The translations under genes were made by a program, and so were the position numbers. DNA of 9,253 bases from NCBI GenBank assembly GCA_024223125.1, contig JAAEOP010000895.1, positions 1-9,253 of the forward strand. The letters are read 5' to 3'. The DNA is from Chloroflexota bacterium. Its GTDB lineage: Bacteria; Chloroflexota; Anaerolineae; Promineifilales; Promineifilaceae. Positions 1-6,492 of this stretch are shown piece after piece. Numbering within the stretch: the first letter of the stretch is position 1; each line of letters begins with the position of its first letter. The notes below the pieces were generated by a model, which saw nothing but the letters and a program-made list of their open reading frames with translations, had not been told where the DNA came from and ran no database searches.

Positions 1-53
1 ATAAACGAGTGTGCTACTCCAGTAGACTTGGTAATGAAATGCCGGGCACCTGA

Positions 54-341
54 ATGGTTCTGAAATATCCAGAGATGCCTCTGCATAACAATCCAGCTGA
101 ACTGGGGGCACGACAGCGAGTACGTAAGCGAGATGTGAGTTGTGGCCCACGAACAAAAGATGGGGTACAGGCGTGGGATACCTTTATGACGTTGGCTGAA
201 ACAGCCAAGAAGTTAGGAGTCAGCTTTTACGCCTACATTCACGACCGGATTTCTGAAAGCTATGTGTTATCGGATTTGGCCGAGATGATCCGGCAACAAG
301 CGCCGGTTTTCCATCCTGTCCGTGTCCCTGCTCCTCCGTGA
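54..341 (+). pseudogene. C-terminal remnant of an IS66-like transposase
   Basis: The 95-residue product resembles the C-terminal end of IS66-like (DDE) transposases. The segment HNNPAELGARQ (residues 11-21) matches the conserved NNxAE block whose Glu (E16 here) is the last catalytic acid of the DDE triad. It is followed by a basic stretch, RVRKRDVSCGPRT, and by the AWDTFMTLAETAKKLGVSFY segment typical of this group. A full transposase is several hundred residues long. Here a TGA stop (51-53) lies directly before the ATG, and no transposase-like sequence could be recognised in any frame of bases 1-53, although the window edge limits the view. It is therefore most likely a truncated, inactive fragment. 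It converges on the microcompartment operon, which runs on the other strand. Family assignment is from motif memory; the exact IS family is uncertain. Confidence 0.6.
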
Positions 342-397
342 ATTATCCCTTCCCCCAAATTATTGAGAAGATACCTGTAAATCTTGTTAATCTTGTC

Positions 398-424
398 AAA
401 AAAGTTGTTTCCGAGATCGAAAAC
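398..424 (-). terminator. Possible rho-independent terminator of the BMC operon
   Basis: Read on the minus strand, bases 424-407 form an 18-nt hairpin, GTTTTCGATCTCGGAAAC (7 pairs including one G-T, 4-nt loop). It is followed after AAC by six T (403-398). It lies about 20 nt past the stop of the last shell gene (445). The stem is short and AT-rich, so termination may be weak. The rest of the 342-444 gap holds a short direct repeat, AATCTTGT (380-387 and 389-396 approximately), and no gene. Confidence 0.45.
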
Positions 425-444
425 GAATAAGATGATAATTTTGT

Positions 445-720
445 TTAAGGGGGATCCACTTCCACATCATCCACAATGCCGACGATGACGGCGCGAACGG
501 GGGCGACCTGGCGATTGAGGATCTGGCGGGCGCCGTTGCCTTCGTCCATGATGAGGACACGATCTCCTACGCCAGCCTGGACGACATCTACACAGATGTC
601 GTAGTCGCCCGTCGCCCGTCCCTCCAGCCCCAATTTGTCTACGATGAGGAGTTTACGACCGTGAAACGCTTCATGCTTTATCGTAGCCACCACTGTGCCT
701 GTTACCTGTCCAATATACAT
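445..720 (-). CDS. BMC-P pentameric vertex shell protein (EutN/CcmL family), copy 1
   Basis: This 91-residue protein has the EutN/CcmL (BMC-P) plan. The N-terminal MYIGQVTGTVVATIKHEAFHG strand-loop is followed by KLLIVDKL, a central VVAADA-like strand (here ICVDVVQAGVGDRVLIM), an EGNGARQIL loop and a terminal AVIVGIVDDVEV strand. Family members form pentamers that cap the vertices of the icosahedral microcompartment shell. Length is normal for the family (about 85-100). The ATG at 720-718 follows the TAA of the preceding BMC-P gene by one base (TAAGATG), so translation is probably coupled. No strong Shine-Dalgarno is visible. It is the last gene of the operon. Three BMC-P paralogues are present in the operon, which may give alternative vertex compositions. 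Confidence 0.93.
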   Translation of the reverse strand: MYIGQVTGTVVATIKHEAFHGRKLLIVDKLGLEGRATGDYDICVDVVQAGVGDRVLIMDEGNGARQILNRQVAPVRAVIVGIVDDVEVDPP

Positions 721-721
721 C

Positions 722-994
722 TTAATTGTCCAAACCTACGTCATCCACAATGCCTACAATGGCGTGGTCTACAGGTACAAAGGTAGTGGGCATTGCCTGG
801 GCTGCTTCCCGGCTGCCCACAATAAAGACAAGTTCATCCGGGCCGGCCTGAGCAGTGGCGTCGGCTGCTACGACGGGATCCCCTTTAGGTTGCTGGGCTT
901 TAGTTAATGGCTGCACGATGAGGAATTTGATTCCCTCCAACCCAGTATATTTTTCGGTGGCGACCACTGTGCCGATGACTTTAGCTAATTGCAT
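722..994 (-). CDS. BMC-P pentameric vertex shell protein (EutN/CcmL family), copy 2
   Basis: This 90-residue BMC-P protein begins MQLAKVIGTVVATEKYTGLEG. It continues with KFLIVQPL, VVAADATAQAGPDELVFIVGSREAAQAM and AIVGIVDDV, the order of conserved strands in CcmL/EutN. The ATG at 994 is chosen because the EutN domain starts there and because it sits one base after the stop of the upstream BMC-T gene (TAAAATG context). An in-frame TTG at 1027 would add 11 residues without family support and would overlap that gene. It is directly followed by the third BMC-P gene. The pair probably arose by an old duplication, as their core strands differ substantially. Confidence 0.92.
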   Translation of the reverse strand: MQLAKVIGTVVATEKYTGLEGIKFLIVQPLTKAQQPKGDPVVAADATAQAGPDELVFIVGSREAAQAMPTTFVPVDHAIVGIVDDVGLDN

Positions 995-995
995 T

Positions 996-1583
996 TTAGG
1001 CTGCTTCCCAATTAAATGATTCCCCAAAACGGCCGTGCCGGTTTACATTAGGCCACATTTCAGAATGAAGTTGGGGGATGATGCTCTGGCGGATGAGGTG
1101 TAGCTGGGCGACGGCCGTGCTGATTTCTATGGCCGTTTCCACATCAGCCACCAATCCAGTAAACATGATTAACCCTTTGCCGCCCAACCCATCGGCCAGA
1201 CGAAGCTGCAATAAGGTTACTTCCGCTCCCTTCACCCCGGCATCGGCGGCTTGAATGGCTGAGGCCACCGTTTGCGTTTCTACTACGCCCAGTGCATCTG
1301 TCTCTTGTATTTGTTGACGGCCGTTTAAGGCCAGCACAACCGCCTGATGCACATGGGGTAGAAAAATGCAGTCGCGTAAAGCGGGTTGTCCTGTTTCTTT
1401 ACCGGCCGTCACCGCTTCTTCTACATCGGCCACCTCACCAGTGACCAATACCAAATAATAACCGGGCTGTACTGTGCCGCTTTGAATCTGGCCTACGGGG
1501 GCGCGTTTTACCATCGCATCGGCCGCTTCAATGCCGACAGCAATGCTGTCAAATTCAAGAAGGGCTAACGCGGGGAAATTCAT
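996..1583 (-). CDS. BMC-T tandem-domain shell protein (PduT-like)
   Basis: The 195-residue product holds two BMC domains. The first (about 5-85) starts ALALLEFDSIAVGIEAADAMVK and ends DCIFLPHVH. The second (about 96-170) starts ALGVVETQTVASAIQAADAGVKGAEV and ends IRQSIIPQLH. Such proteins form pseudohexameric trimers in the shell facet. The predicted pore segments are QSGTVQPG (34-41) and ADGLGGKG (130-137). No cysteine lies in a pore loop (the only Cys is C72), so the PduT-type iron-sulfur pore is not evident. A polar tail of about 20 residues after the second domain is not part of the BMC fold. ATG 1583 fits the domain start. Upstream in-frame codons run into the hairpin repeat at 1617-1657 and are rejected. 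The Shine-Dalgarno is weak (AAAGG about 15 nt away). Confidence 0.9.
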   Translation of the reverse strand: MNFPALALLEFDSIAVGIEAADAMVKRAPVGQIQSGTVQPGYYLVLVTGEVADVEEAVTAGKETGQPALRDCIFLPHVHQAVVLALNGRQQIQETDALGVVETQTVASAIQAADAGVKGAEVTLLQLRLADGLGGKGLIMFTGLVADVETAIEISTAVAQLHLIRQSIIPQLHSEMWPNVNRHGRFGESFNWEAA

Positions 1584-1616
1584 AATGATGTGTGATCGCC
1601 TTTGAATAAATATTGA

Positions 1617-1657
1617 GAGATTGGAGATTAGGAGATTGAGGGCTAATCTCCAATCTC
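1617..1657. repeat. Intergenic hairpin repeat A (GAGATTG units)
   Basis: GAGATTGGAGATTAG (1617-1631) is perfectly inverted as CTAATCTCCAATCTC (1643-1657), giving a 15-bp stem with an 11-nt spacer that contains another GAGATTG. It fills the 85-nt gap between the REC-ParA gene and the BMC-T gene. Repeat D (7369-7418) is built from the same GAGATTG/GGAGATTAG units. Confidence 0.85.
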
Positions 1658-1668
1658 CCAAAAGATAT

Positions 1669-2796
1669 TTACCCTTTCTGTGTCATAATCCGCTGCCAGA
1701 TAGCTTCAGCCATGCGATTGACGACAGCCGGGATGGGACTTTTTGCGGTGGTTAAGGTTAGGGGCACACCCTGGGCGATGGCTCGTGCCTGATTGGTGTC
1801 GAAGCTAATCTGGAAAGTGGTGCGTGTGTTGAGACCGCGTTCTACGGCCGCCTGGGGTATTTGAGCTTCCGGGGTAATCTGGTTCAGAATGTAGGATTTT
1901 CGTTTGACAACCAGGCCGGTTTTGGTGATGAGACGATTTAGCTGCACGGCCGTTTGTACAGCAACTACTTCCGAAGAAACCACATGTAAAGACATATCTG
2001 CCTCCGTCAGCGCTACCTGAAAGGAGGGTGTAAAAACGCTTGGTGCATCTATTACTGTAAAAGCCACATGATGGCGCAGTAAATTCAATAAATTTTCTGC
2101 CATCTCTTGTGAAAGCAGCATGGGGTTTTGTGGTTTAGATGGGGCAGCCATCACACGCAATCCCGACGGATGAATAATGAGGCGGTTTTTCAAATCTGAC
2201 CAATCTAACTCATGATCCTGAGGCAAATCTGCCCAGGAAGAACGAGCTTGCAAACGCATATGCATGACGGCCTGGCTACCGCTGGGCGACAAATCTACCA
2301 AGCATACTTCCTGTTGGCTGATGCGACGTAATGCGGCCGCCAAGTTCACCGACAAGGTAGTACGCCCAACACCGCCGCGCATCCCAAAAACGGTAATGAC
2401 AATGCCTTCTTCGGGTGATTGTTGCCCCCCTCGTTTGGCTAATAAATTATCTACCCGTTCAATCAATTCCTGGGAAGTGACAGGTTTGCTCATGTAATCA
2501 TCGGCCCCGCTTTTGATGGCGGTGGTGCGATCAATTTCCTGAGAACGGGCTGTCAGCACTAAAATGGGGAGTTCTTCCAAATTTTTATCGGCTCTGATTT
2601 CGCGGGCAATGTCATGACCGCTCATGTTGGGCATCATCACATCCAGCACCAGCAGATCGGGTTTGTCGGCTCTAATCTGTTCTAGTCCGTCAATGGGATT
2701 GCTGATGAGAAGAACAGTATGCCCGCCACGTTCTAGCATGAGTCCTACCATACGCAACAGTTGCTCATCGTCGTCAATTACGTAAATTCTAGCCAC
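1669..2796 (-). CDS. Response regulator receiver fused to a ParA/MinD-like (CpaE-type) ATPase domain
   Basis: This 375-residue two-domain protein begins with a CheY-like receiver (1-120). It keeps the acidic pair D8/D9, the phosphoacceptor D52 (LDVMMP), T82 and K104 (KPVT), so it should be phosphorylated by an unseen kinase. After a short linker (KRGGQQSPEEG) comes a ParA/MinD/CpaE-type domain (about 132-370). Its Walker A is GMRGGVGRTT (138-147). Both lysines of the usual KGGxGKT motif are arginine (R140, R145). The A' motif reads LVDLSPSG (167-173, normally VDxDPQ) and the later strand reads VIDAP (D250). ATP use may be altered. GTG 2796 is supported by AGGAG 9 nt upstream. CpaE-like fusions normally belong to Tad pilus loci, but here the gene sits between shell genes and cargo. 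A role in placing or segregating microcompartments, as ParA-like McdA does for carboxysomes, is an inference. Confidence 0.88.
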   Translation of the reverse strand: MARIYVIDDDEQLLRMVGLMLERGGHTVLLISNPIDGLEQIRADKPDLLVLDVMMPNMSGHDIAREIRADKNLEELPILVLTARSQEIDRTTAIKSGADDYMSKPVTSQELIERVDNLLAKRGGQQSPEEGIVITVFGMRGGVGRTTLSVNLAAALRRISQQEVCLVDLSPSGSQAVMHMRLQARSSWADLPQDHELDWSDLKNRLIIHPSGLRVMAAPSKPQNPMLLSQEMAENLLNLLRHHVAFTVIDAPSVFTPSFQVALTEADMSLHVVSSEVVAVQTAVQLNRLITKTGLVVKRKSYILNQITPEAQIPQAAVERGLNTRTTFQISFDTNQARAIAQGVPLTLTTAKSPIPAVVNRMAEAIWQRIMTQKG

Positions 2797-2841
2797 GTAA
2801 CTATCTCCTCGTGTACGGTCGTAAAGATATGTCAGAGTTCA

Positions 2842-3372
2842 TCAACTTGGTGTCAGGTCAAGACAAAAGATGCCGATCTGTTCCTTTTGCACCAGGATCA
2901 AGTCACCGCTGTATGAAATGTCTGGGGCGTTAGAGGCGGAGGCTTTGGCGGCAAAAATGAGTTGAAAACGTCCCATAGATTGCACAAGTACTTCGCGGGC
3001 AGACAGTTTGCCTTCATGGATGGCTTCACCCTGTATTTCAAAAGAGGGCACTGTTAGAAAAACGGGAATGTGCCGGCCGCGTGTATAAACAGAACGGCCG
3101 TGCTGCGTCCCCATCGGAATCCCATCACGCCTATCTTGCAACACAATGAAGTTAATGTTTTCTTTGCGAAAAGAGGCCGTCTTGTAACTGGCAATAATGT
3201 TGCCGGGATCGTGGGTACGAGAAATATAAGCATCCTGAATTTCCATGAATTTGGAATTTGGATTGCCCAATTCAGCATGAATACCACCCGTTCCCACTAT
3301 TGCCCGTCCAGTTACCCGGTAAGCGTCGGTAAAAATGTCCAGGTTAATTAAGTTTCGTGCGCCGAAAGCCAT
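2842..3372 (-). CDS. Hypothetical protein of the BMC operon, predicted beta-rich
   Basis: I do not recognise this 176-residue protein with confidence. It starts MAFGARNLINLDIFTDAYRV and has no signal peptide or membrane segment. It contains alternating hydrophobic strands such as NFIVLQDR, HIPVFLTVPSFEIQGE and DLILVQKEQIGIFCLDL, which suggest an all-beta or alpha/beta cytoplasmic fold. The FLTVPSFEIQGEAIHEGKL stretch faintly recalls DUF6812-type proteins, but I cannot verify that. ATG 3372 is preferred: AAGGAG lies at 3385-3390, upstream of it and inside the longer TTG-initiated reading frame. That site is itself just inside the end of the aldehyde dehydrogenase gene, whose stop is 19 nt away. 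It lies between the dehydrogenase and the REC-ParA gene, so it could serve as a partner of either or as a shell-associated factor. That is speculation. Confidence 0.75.
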   Translation of the reverse strand: MAFGARNLINLDIFTDAYRVTGRAIVGTGGIHAELGNPNSKFMEIQDAYISRTHDPGNIIASYKTASFRKENINFIVLQDRRDGIPMGTQHGRSVYTRGRHIPVFLTVPSFEIQGEAIHEGKLSAREVLVQSMGRFQLIFAAKASASNAPDISYSGDLILVQKEQIGIFCLDLTPS

Positions 3373-3391
3373 GGCAACAGTTGTCTCCTTA

Positions 3392-4852
3392 CTAAACAAT
3401 ACGAAATGAATCTACTAAAGTACAGCGTCTTAGACGACTAAAGCTCCGGGGGCCGGTTAAACCTTCACCGGTGGGGCTGGCAATGGTAAAGGAACAAAAG
3501 CCTTCGCCACCATACCCTAATCCAGCCAAATTTGGTCCGTTTTTAACAAAGATGCTGCAATTCATTTCACGAGCCATACGGCTGAGATTGTCCAAATTCT
3601 TAGAGTGCATAACGGCCGTGTGCCGGAAACCATGTTCTGCTTCTACAGCCAGATCAATGCCTTCATCTGCATGGGCTACCCGTACCACCGGCATAATAGG
3701 CATCATCTGTTCTGACCAGACGGCTGGATGATTTTGGTCTACCTCTACAACGATCTGGCGCACTTCTGATCCCGCAGAGATACCAATTTCGGCCAACAAG
3801 GCGCTGGCGTTTTTGCCAATAAATGCTTTGTTCATGTTGGCTGGTTTACGTGGTCCCCGGTCTTCTACCGTTACAGCTTTCCACAGCCGGTTGAACTGCC
3901 AGCTATTAATTTTAACAGCCCCATGACGGGTCATAGCGCTAATTAAATCATCGCATATGCCGCTTACCGCAAAGGTTTCTTTTTCGGTGGTACAGACAAT
4001 GTTATTATCAAATGAGCCGCCAACGACAATATCACGGCCGGCTTGTTCAATGTCGGCCGTTTCATCTACAACCACAGGTGGATTGCCAGGGCCCGCACAA
4101 ACAGATCGTTTGCCGCTTTGCATGGCTGCCCGCACAACGGCCGCACCACCCGTCACTGTCAGCAGCCGAATCTGTTTGTGGTGCATAAGGGCGGTAGCAG
4201 ATTCCAGGGTGGGGTTGGTAACGGCCGTGAGCAAATCTGGCGGCCCGCCTGCTTTTTGAATAGCCCGGTTCAAAATCTGCACCGTCATATTAGAGCAGTT
4301 TTTTGTGCTGGGATGGGCATTAAACACCACTGCATTTCCGGCCGAAATCATGGCGATGCTGTTACAAATGACCGTGCTGGTGGGGTTAGTACTGGGCGTC
4401 AAAGCGCCAATCAAACCCCAGGGCGCCCATTCGGTAATGGTCAGACCGCCGTCACCGCTCCAGGCTGAGGGTTCTAAATCTTCTGGCCCTTTAGCTTTAT
4501 TGGCGTTGAGGATGTTTTTGAGGGTTTTGTCCTCGACACGACCCATACCAGACTCAGAGCAAGCGCCTTCGGCCAACACCTGGGCATATTCACGGCCGGC
4601 CTGGCGCATGTGGGCCACCATCTGTTTGCGAATTTCCAGGGGGAGACGGTTGAGACGTTGGTAGGCGGCATTGGCGGCCGCAACTGCTTCATCCAGCGTA
4701 GAATAAAGGCCATCTTGCCCTGAAGCGGCATTGGTTGACGGAACTGGTGTGAAGGGGACTGCGGCCGCAGCCGGCCCATTAGAAGCTGACGGCACTGCCC
4801 CAACTTCATTCATAACCCGATCAATAATGGATTGGATGTCACTATCTTTCAT
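3392..4852 (-). CDS. pduP: CoA-acylating aldehyde dehydrogenase (PduP/EutE-like), BMC cargo
   Basis: The 486-residue protein is a PduP/EutE-type dehydrogenase that converts an aldehyde, NAD+ and CoA to acyl-CoA and NADH. Visible family features are EWAPWGLIGALTPSTNPTST (cofactor-binding region), VTGG (233-236), VCAGPGNPPVVVDETADIEQA, and the catalytic Cys287 in FDNNIVCTTEKETF. The N-terminus, MKDSDIQSIIDRVMNEVGAV, is an amphipathic helix like the PduP encapsulation peptide. It is joined to the enzyme by an Ala/Pro/Ser-rich linker (about 20-50). ATG 4852 is chosen because this peptide starts there. A GTG at 4915 would place 21 extra residues inside a hairpin repeat. With DeoC in the same operon, acetaldehyde is the likely substrate. 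The symbol denotes homology; the physiological substrate is not proven. Confidence 0.93.
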   Translation of the reverse strand: MKDSDIQSIIDRVMNEVGAVPSASNGPAAAAVPFTPVPSTNAASGQDGLYSTLDEAVAAANAAYQRLNRLPLEIRKQMVAHMRQAGREYAQVLAEGACSESGMGRVEDKTLKNILNANKAKGPEDLEPSAWSGDGGLTITEWAPWGLIGALTPSTNPTSTVICNSIAMISAGNAVVFNAHPSTKNCSNMTVQILNRAIQKAGGPPDLLTAVTNPTLESATALMHHKQIRLLTVTGGAAVVRAAMQSGKRSVCAGPGNPPVVVDETADIEQAGRDIVVGGSFDNNIVCTTEKETFAVSGICDDLISAMTRHGAVKINSWQFNRLWKAVTVEDRGPRKPANMNKAFIGKNASALLAEIGISAGSEVRQIVVEVDQNHPAVWSEQMMPIMPVVRVAHADEGIDLAVEAEHGFRHTAVMHSKNLDNLSRMAREMNCSIFVKNGPNLAGLGYGGEGFCSFTIASPTGEGLTGPRSFSRLRRCTLVDSFRIV

Positions 4853-4863
4853 CTCTTTGCTGC

Positions 4864-4931
4864 CAGTTTTCAGTGTGCAGTCTTCAGTGTGCAGGTGAAC
4901 TGTCTGACTGAACACTGATTACTGAAAACTG
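4864..4931. repeat. Intergenic hairpin repeat B (CAGTGTG units)
   Basis: CAGTTTTCAGT (4864-4874) is inverted as ACTGAAAACTG (4921-4931). Between them, CAGTGTGCAG occurs twice (4871-4880, 4885-4894) and pairs partly with ACACTG (4912-4917). The right arm overlaps the 3' end and TAA stop (4919-4921) of the BMC-P gene. The block fills the gap before the aldehyde dehydrogenase. Confidence 0.8.
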
Positions 4932-5218
4932 TCCTTCCGGTACTTCTCCTGCCCATCTACTTCCCAGGTATCTACAATGGCCATAATGACGGCGTCACAC
5001 GGCCGTTTGTCGGTCATCACTGTTTGGCGGGCAGAACTACCAGAAGCAACCATGACCACTTCATCTAAGCCAGCGCCAACGGCGTCGGCCGCAACTACAT
5101 AACCGCTATCATCTTCATTTTCAACCGTCAGACGGCGTACCACCAGAAACTTCAACCCATCCAGCGAAGCTTCCTTCTGGGTGGCAACTAAGGTACCTAC
5201 GACTTTTCCGAGAAACAT
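4919..5218 (-). CDS. BMC-P pentameric vertex shell protein (EutN/CcmL family), copy 3
   Basis: The 99-residue product has the EutN/CcmL order MFLGKVVGTLVATQKEASLDG, KFLVVRRLTVENE, YVVAADAVGAGLDEVVMVASGSSARQT and DAVIMAIVDTWEVDG. It is predicted to occupy shell vertices. The last residues (KYRKDSFQ) lie beyond the fold, and the stop codon is formed within hairpin repeat B. This suggests the repeat changed the original 3' end. It follows the BMC-H gene after 48 nt occupied by hairpin repeat C and has no clear Shine-Dalgarno. The VVAADAVGAG stretch is closest to the canonical family consensus of the three copies, so this may be the main pentamer. Confidence 0.93.
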   Translation of the reverse strand: MFLGKVVGTLVATQKEASLDGLKFLVVRRLTVENEDDSGYVVAADAVGAGLDEVVMVASGSSARQTVMTDKRPCDAVIMAIVDTWEVDGQEKYRKDSFQ

Positions 5219-5228
5219 TCTCGTGTTT

Positions 5229-5271
5229 CGTAATCCGTGTTCCGTAATCTGTATACGGATTACGGATTACG
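5229..5271. repeat. Intergenic hairpin repeat C (CGTAATCCGT units)
   Basis: CGTAATCCG (5229-5237) is inverted as CGGATTACG (5263-5271). An inner inverted pair is CCGTAATC (5242-5249) with GATTACGG (5258-5265). The unit is therefore repeated on both arms. The block overlaps the TAA stop (5267-5269) of the BMC-H gene and ends about 10 nt from the next start. Confidence 0.8.
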
Positions 5272-5560
5272 AACCTTCCTCCGCGGTATGGCCCAATGGC
5301 AGTTCCCGGTCCACATTGGCATGGGGGCGCGGAATGACATGGACGGAGACGATTTCACCAACTTTTTCAGCGCCGCGTGTGCCGGCTTCTACGGCCGCTT
5401 TTACGGCCGCCACATCACCACGCACAATGGCGGTTACATAGCCGCCCCCGGTCTTTTCATACCCTACCAAATCCACACGAGCGGCTTTTACCATCGCGTC
5501 AGATGCTTCTACCATGGCCGCAAAACTACGACATTCGATCATTCCTAAGGCTTCTGTCAT
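5267..5560 (-). CDS. BMC-H hexameric shell protein (PduA/CcmK family)
   Basis: This 97-residue single BMC-domain protein reads [59 protein letters not shown] and [10 protein letters not shown], very close to the PduA/CcmK consensus. Such proteins form the hexagonal tiles that make up most of a shell facet. The pore loop is TGGG (37-40), in the place of the KIGSG loop of PduA, giving a small uncharged pore lining. A short tail of about 14 residues ([17 protein letters not shown]) follows the domain; its stop codon falls within hairpin repeat C. The start has the best Shine-Dalgarno in the operon, AAGGAG (5567-5572) 6 nt upstream, fitting high expression of the major shell tile. It is the only BMC-H gene in the window. 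Confidence 0.95.
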   Translation of the reverse strand: MTEALGMIECRSFAAMVEASDAMVKAARVDLVGYEKTGGGYVTAIVRGDVAAVKAAVEAGTRGAEKVGEIVSVHVIPRPHANVDRELPLGHTAEEGS

Positions 5561-5581
5561 GGTTGTCTCCTTGTCTACCGT

Positions 5582-6220
5582 TTATTCCTTATTTTGATTT
5601 TTGGGGTCACGGCCGCTAATACTTTCCACAGCGTCAATAGCTGCCTGATACCCGGCCATAATATCTCGTTCTTCGCCGCCCAGGTAAATTCGGCCAAAAC
5701 TACCATAGGCGCGTACTTCCAAAATATTCAGATTTGCTTTCTTCTCTGCTTCATTAGCAGCCAGAGCCGCATATGCGGCCGGTTGTACTTCCATAACATA
5801 CAAAGTCTGTCCGGCCAAAATCATATGCCCATGCCGCATCCGGTTAATAAGTTGTACCTGATGCGGGTCAATATTACGGATAATCTGGCTGGATACAACA
5901 CGCGGTTTCAGGCGATCTTCCTTTTTTAACTCCAGGGCGTCCAAAATAGCAGCCCCGGCCGCTCGCACATCCGCCTGACTGGAAGAGTGGACTTCCAATA
6001 AACCGTATAAGCGTTCTACAATTTGCATACCAGGCTTAACGCCAACCGCTTTCAGTGCCGTATCGGTAATACGATTGATTTCAATACCTGGTGAAATTTC
6101 AATCCACAGAGAAGCATCGCCAGGTAAGGGTAAAAAGCCACGGGCAACTGTGCCTAAAAAAGCGGCGTGCTGCGGCTGTAAACTATCTAAAAATACGTAA
6201 CTGCGTAAATCTACAGACAC
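5582..6220 (-). CDS. Long tandem-BMC-domain shell protein (BMC-T type, extended repeats)
   Basis: The 212-residue product contains two BMC-like units. Each is preceded by a segment of about 28 residues not found in ordinary BMC-H proteins: [21 protein letters not shown] (about 14-34) and [21 protein letters not shown] (about 117-137). After them come [22 protein letters not shown]...[21 protein letters not shown] and [23 protein letters not shown]...[20 protein letters not shown], which follow the normal domain order. It should form a pseudohexameric trimer. Whether it stacks or has a gated pore cannot be seen here. GTG 6220 is backed by AAGGAG (6230-6235) 9 nt upstream, inside the end of the zinc-finger gene. 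It lies 21 nt before the BMC-H gene. Assignment to the BMC family is firm; the subtype is less so. Confidence 0.85.
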   Translation of the reverse strand: MSVDLRSYVFLDSLQPQHAAFLGTVARGFLPLPGDASLWIEISPGIEINRITDTALKAVGVKPGMQIVERLYGLLEVHSSSQADVRAAGAAILDALELKKEDRLKPRVVSSQIIRNIDPHQVQLINRMRHGHMILAGQTLYVMEVQPAAYAALAANEAEKKANLNILEVRAYGSFGRIYLGGEERDIMAGYQAAIDAVESISGRDPKNQNKE

Positions 6221-6222
6221 AC

Positions 6223-6492
6223 CTAACTACTCCTTCGACTGGATTGCCAACTGGGTGATTGTTCGGGCATCTTTAACCAATCAGCAGAGGTCATGGCAAA
6301 ATCATCAACCCCTAATTTGTCCAGCATATATTGTAATCTTTCTAAAAAGTCTTCATTAAAGAGGACATGACCACACATATCACATCGCTGTGCCGATACA
6401 TGGGGAATAATCATTATCTGCTCGTCTATTTCGGTGACGAAGGGCAGTTTTGTGGATTGGTAACGGCCGATGCGGCAAAAATCACATTTCAT
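6223..6492 (-). CDS. YgiT-type zinc-finger protein
   Basis: This 89-residue protein begins [18 protein letters not shown] and carries two CxxC knuckles, C3/C6 and C37/C40 ([17 protein letters not shown]), the layout of YgiT/MqsA-type zinc fingers. In MqsA the region is the N-terminal metal-binding part of an antitoxin/regulator. Here the DNA-binding helix-turn-helix domain is absent and no toxin gene is adjacent. The start overlaps the deoC stop (ATGA at 6492-6489) and its stop is 2 nt before the next shell gene, so it is embedded in the operon and probably translationally coupled. Its role in the microcompartment is unknown. It could be a metal-binding accessory or regulatory protein. The C-terminal 20 residues are Ser-rich and look disordered. 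Confidence 0.8.
   Translation of the reverse strand: MKCDFCRIGRYQSTKLPFVTEIDEQIMIIPHVSAQRCDMCGHVLFNEDFLERLQYMLDKLGVDDFAMTSADWLKMPEQSPSWQSSRRSS

Noticed and set aside
994..1027. TTG start extending the second BMC-P gene by 11 residues
   Set aside because: The extra residues do not match the EutN/CcmL start and would overlap the BMC-T gene; the ATG at 994 fits both the domain and spacing.
4043..4468. 141-residue open frame on the plus strand within the aldehyde dehydrogenase gene
   Set aside because: It is antisense to a well-supported gene, has no recognisable family sequence, and reflects codon bias of the other strand.
4852..4915. GTG start extending the aldehyde dehydrogenase by 21 residues
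   Set aside because: The added codons lie inside hairpin repeat B and would bury the encapsulation helix, which normally lies at the very N-terminus.
6223..6492. MqsRA-like toxin-antitoxin system
   Set aside because: Only the zinc-finger part is present; there is no MqsR-like toxin and no helix-turn-helix domain.
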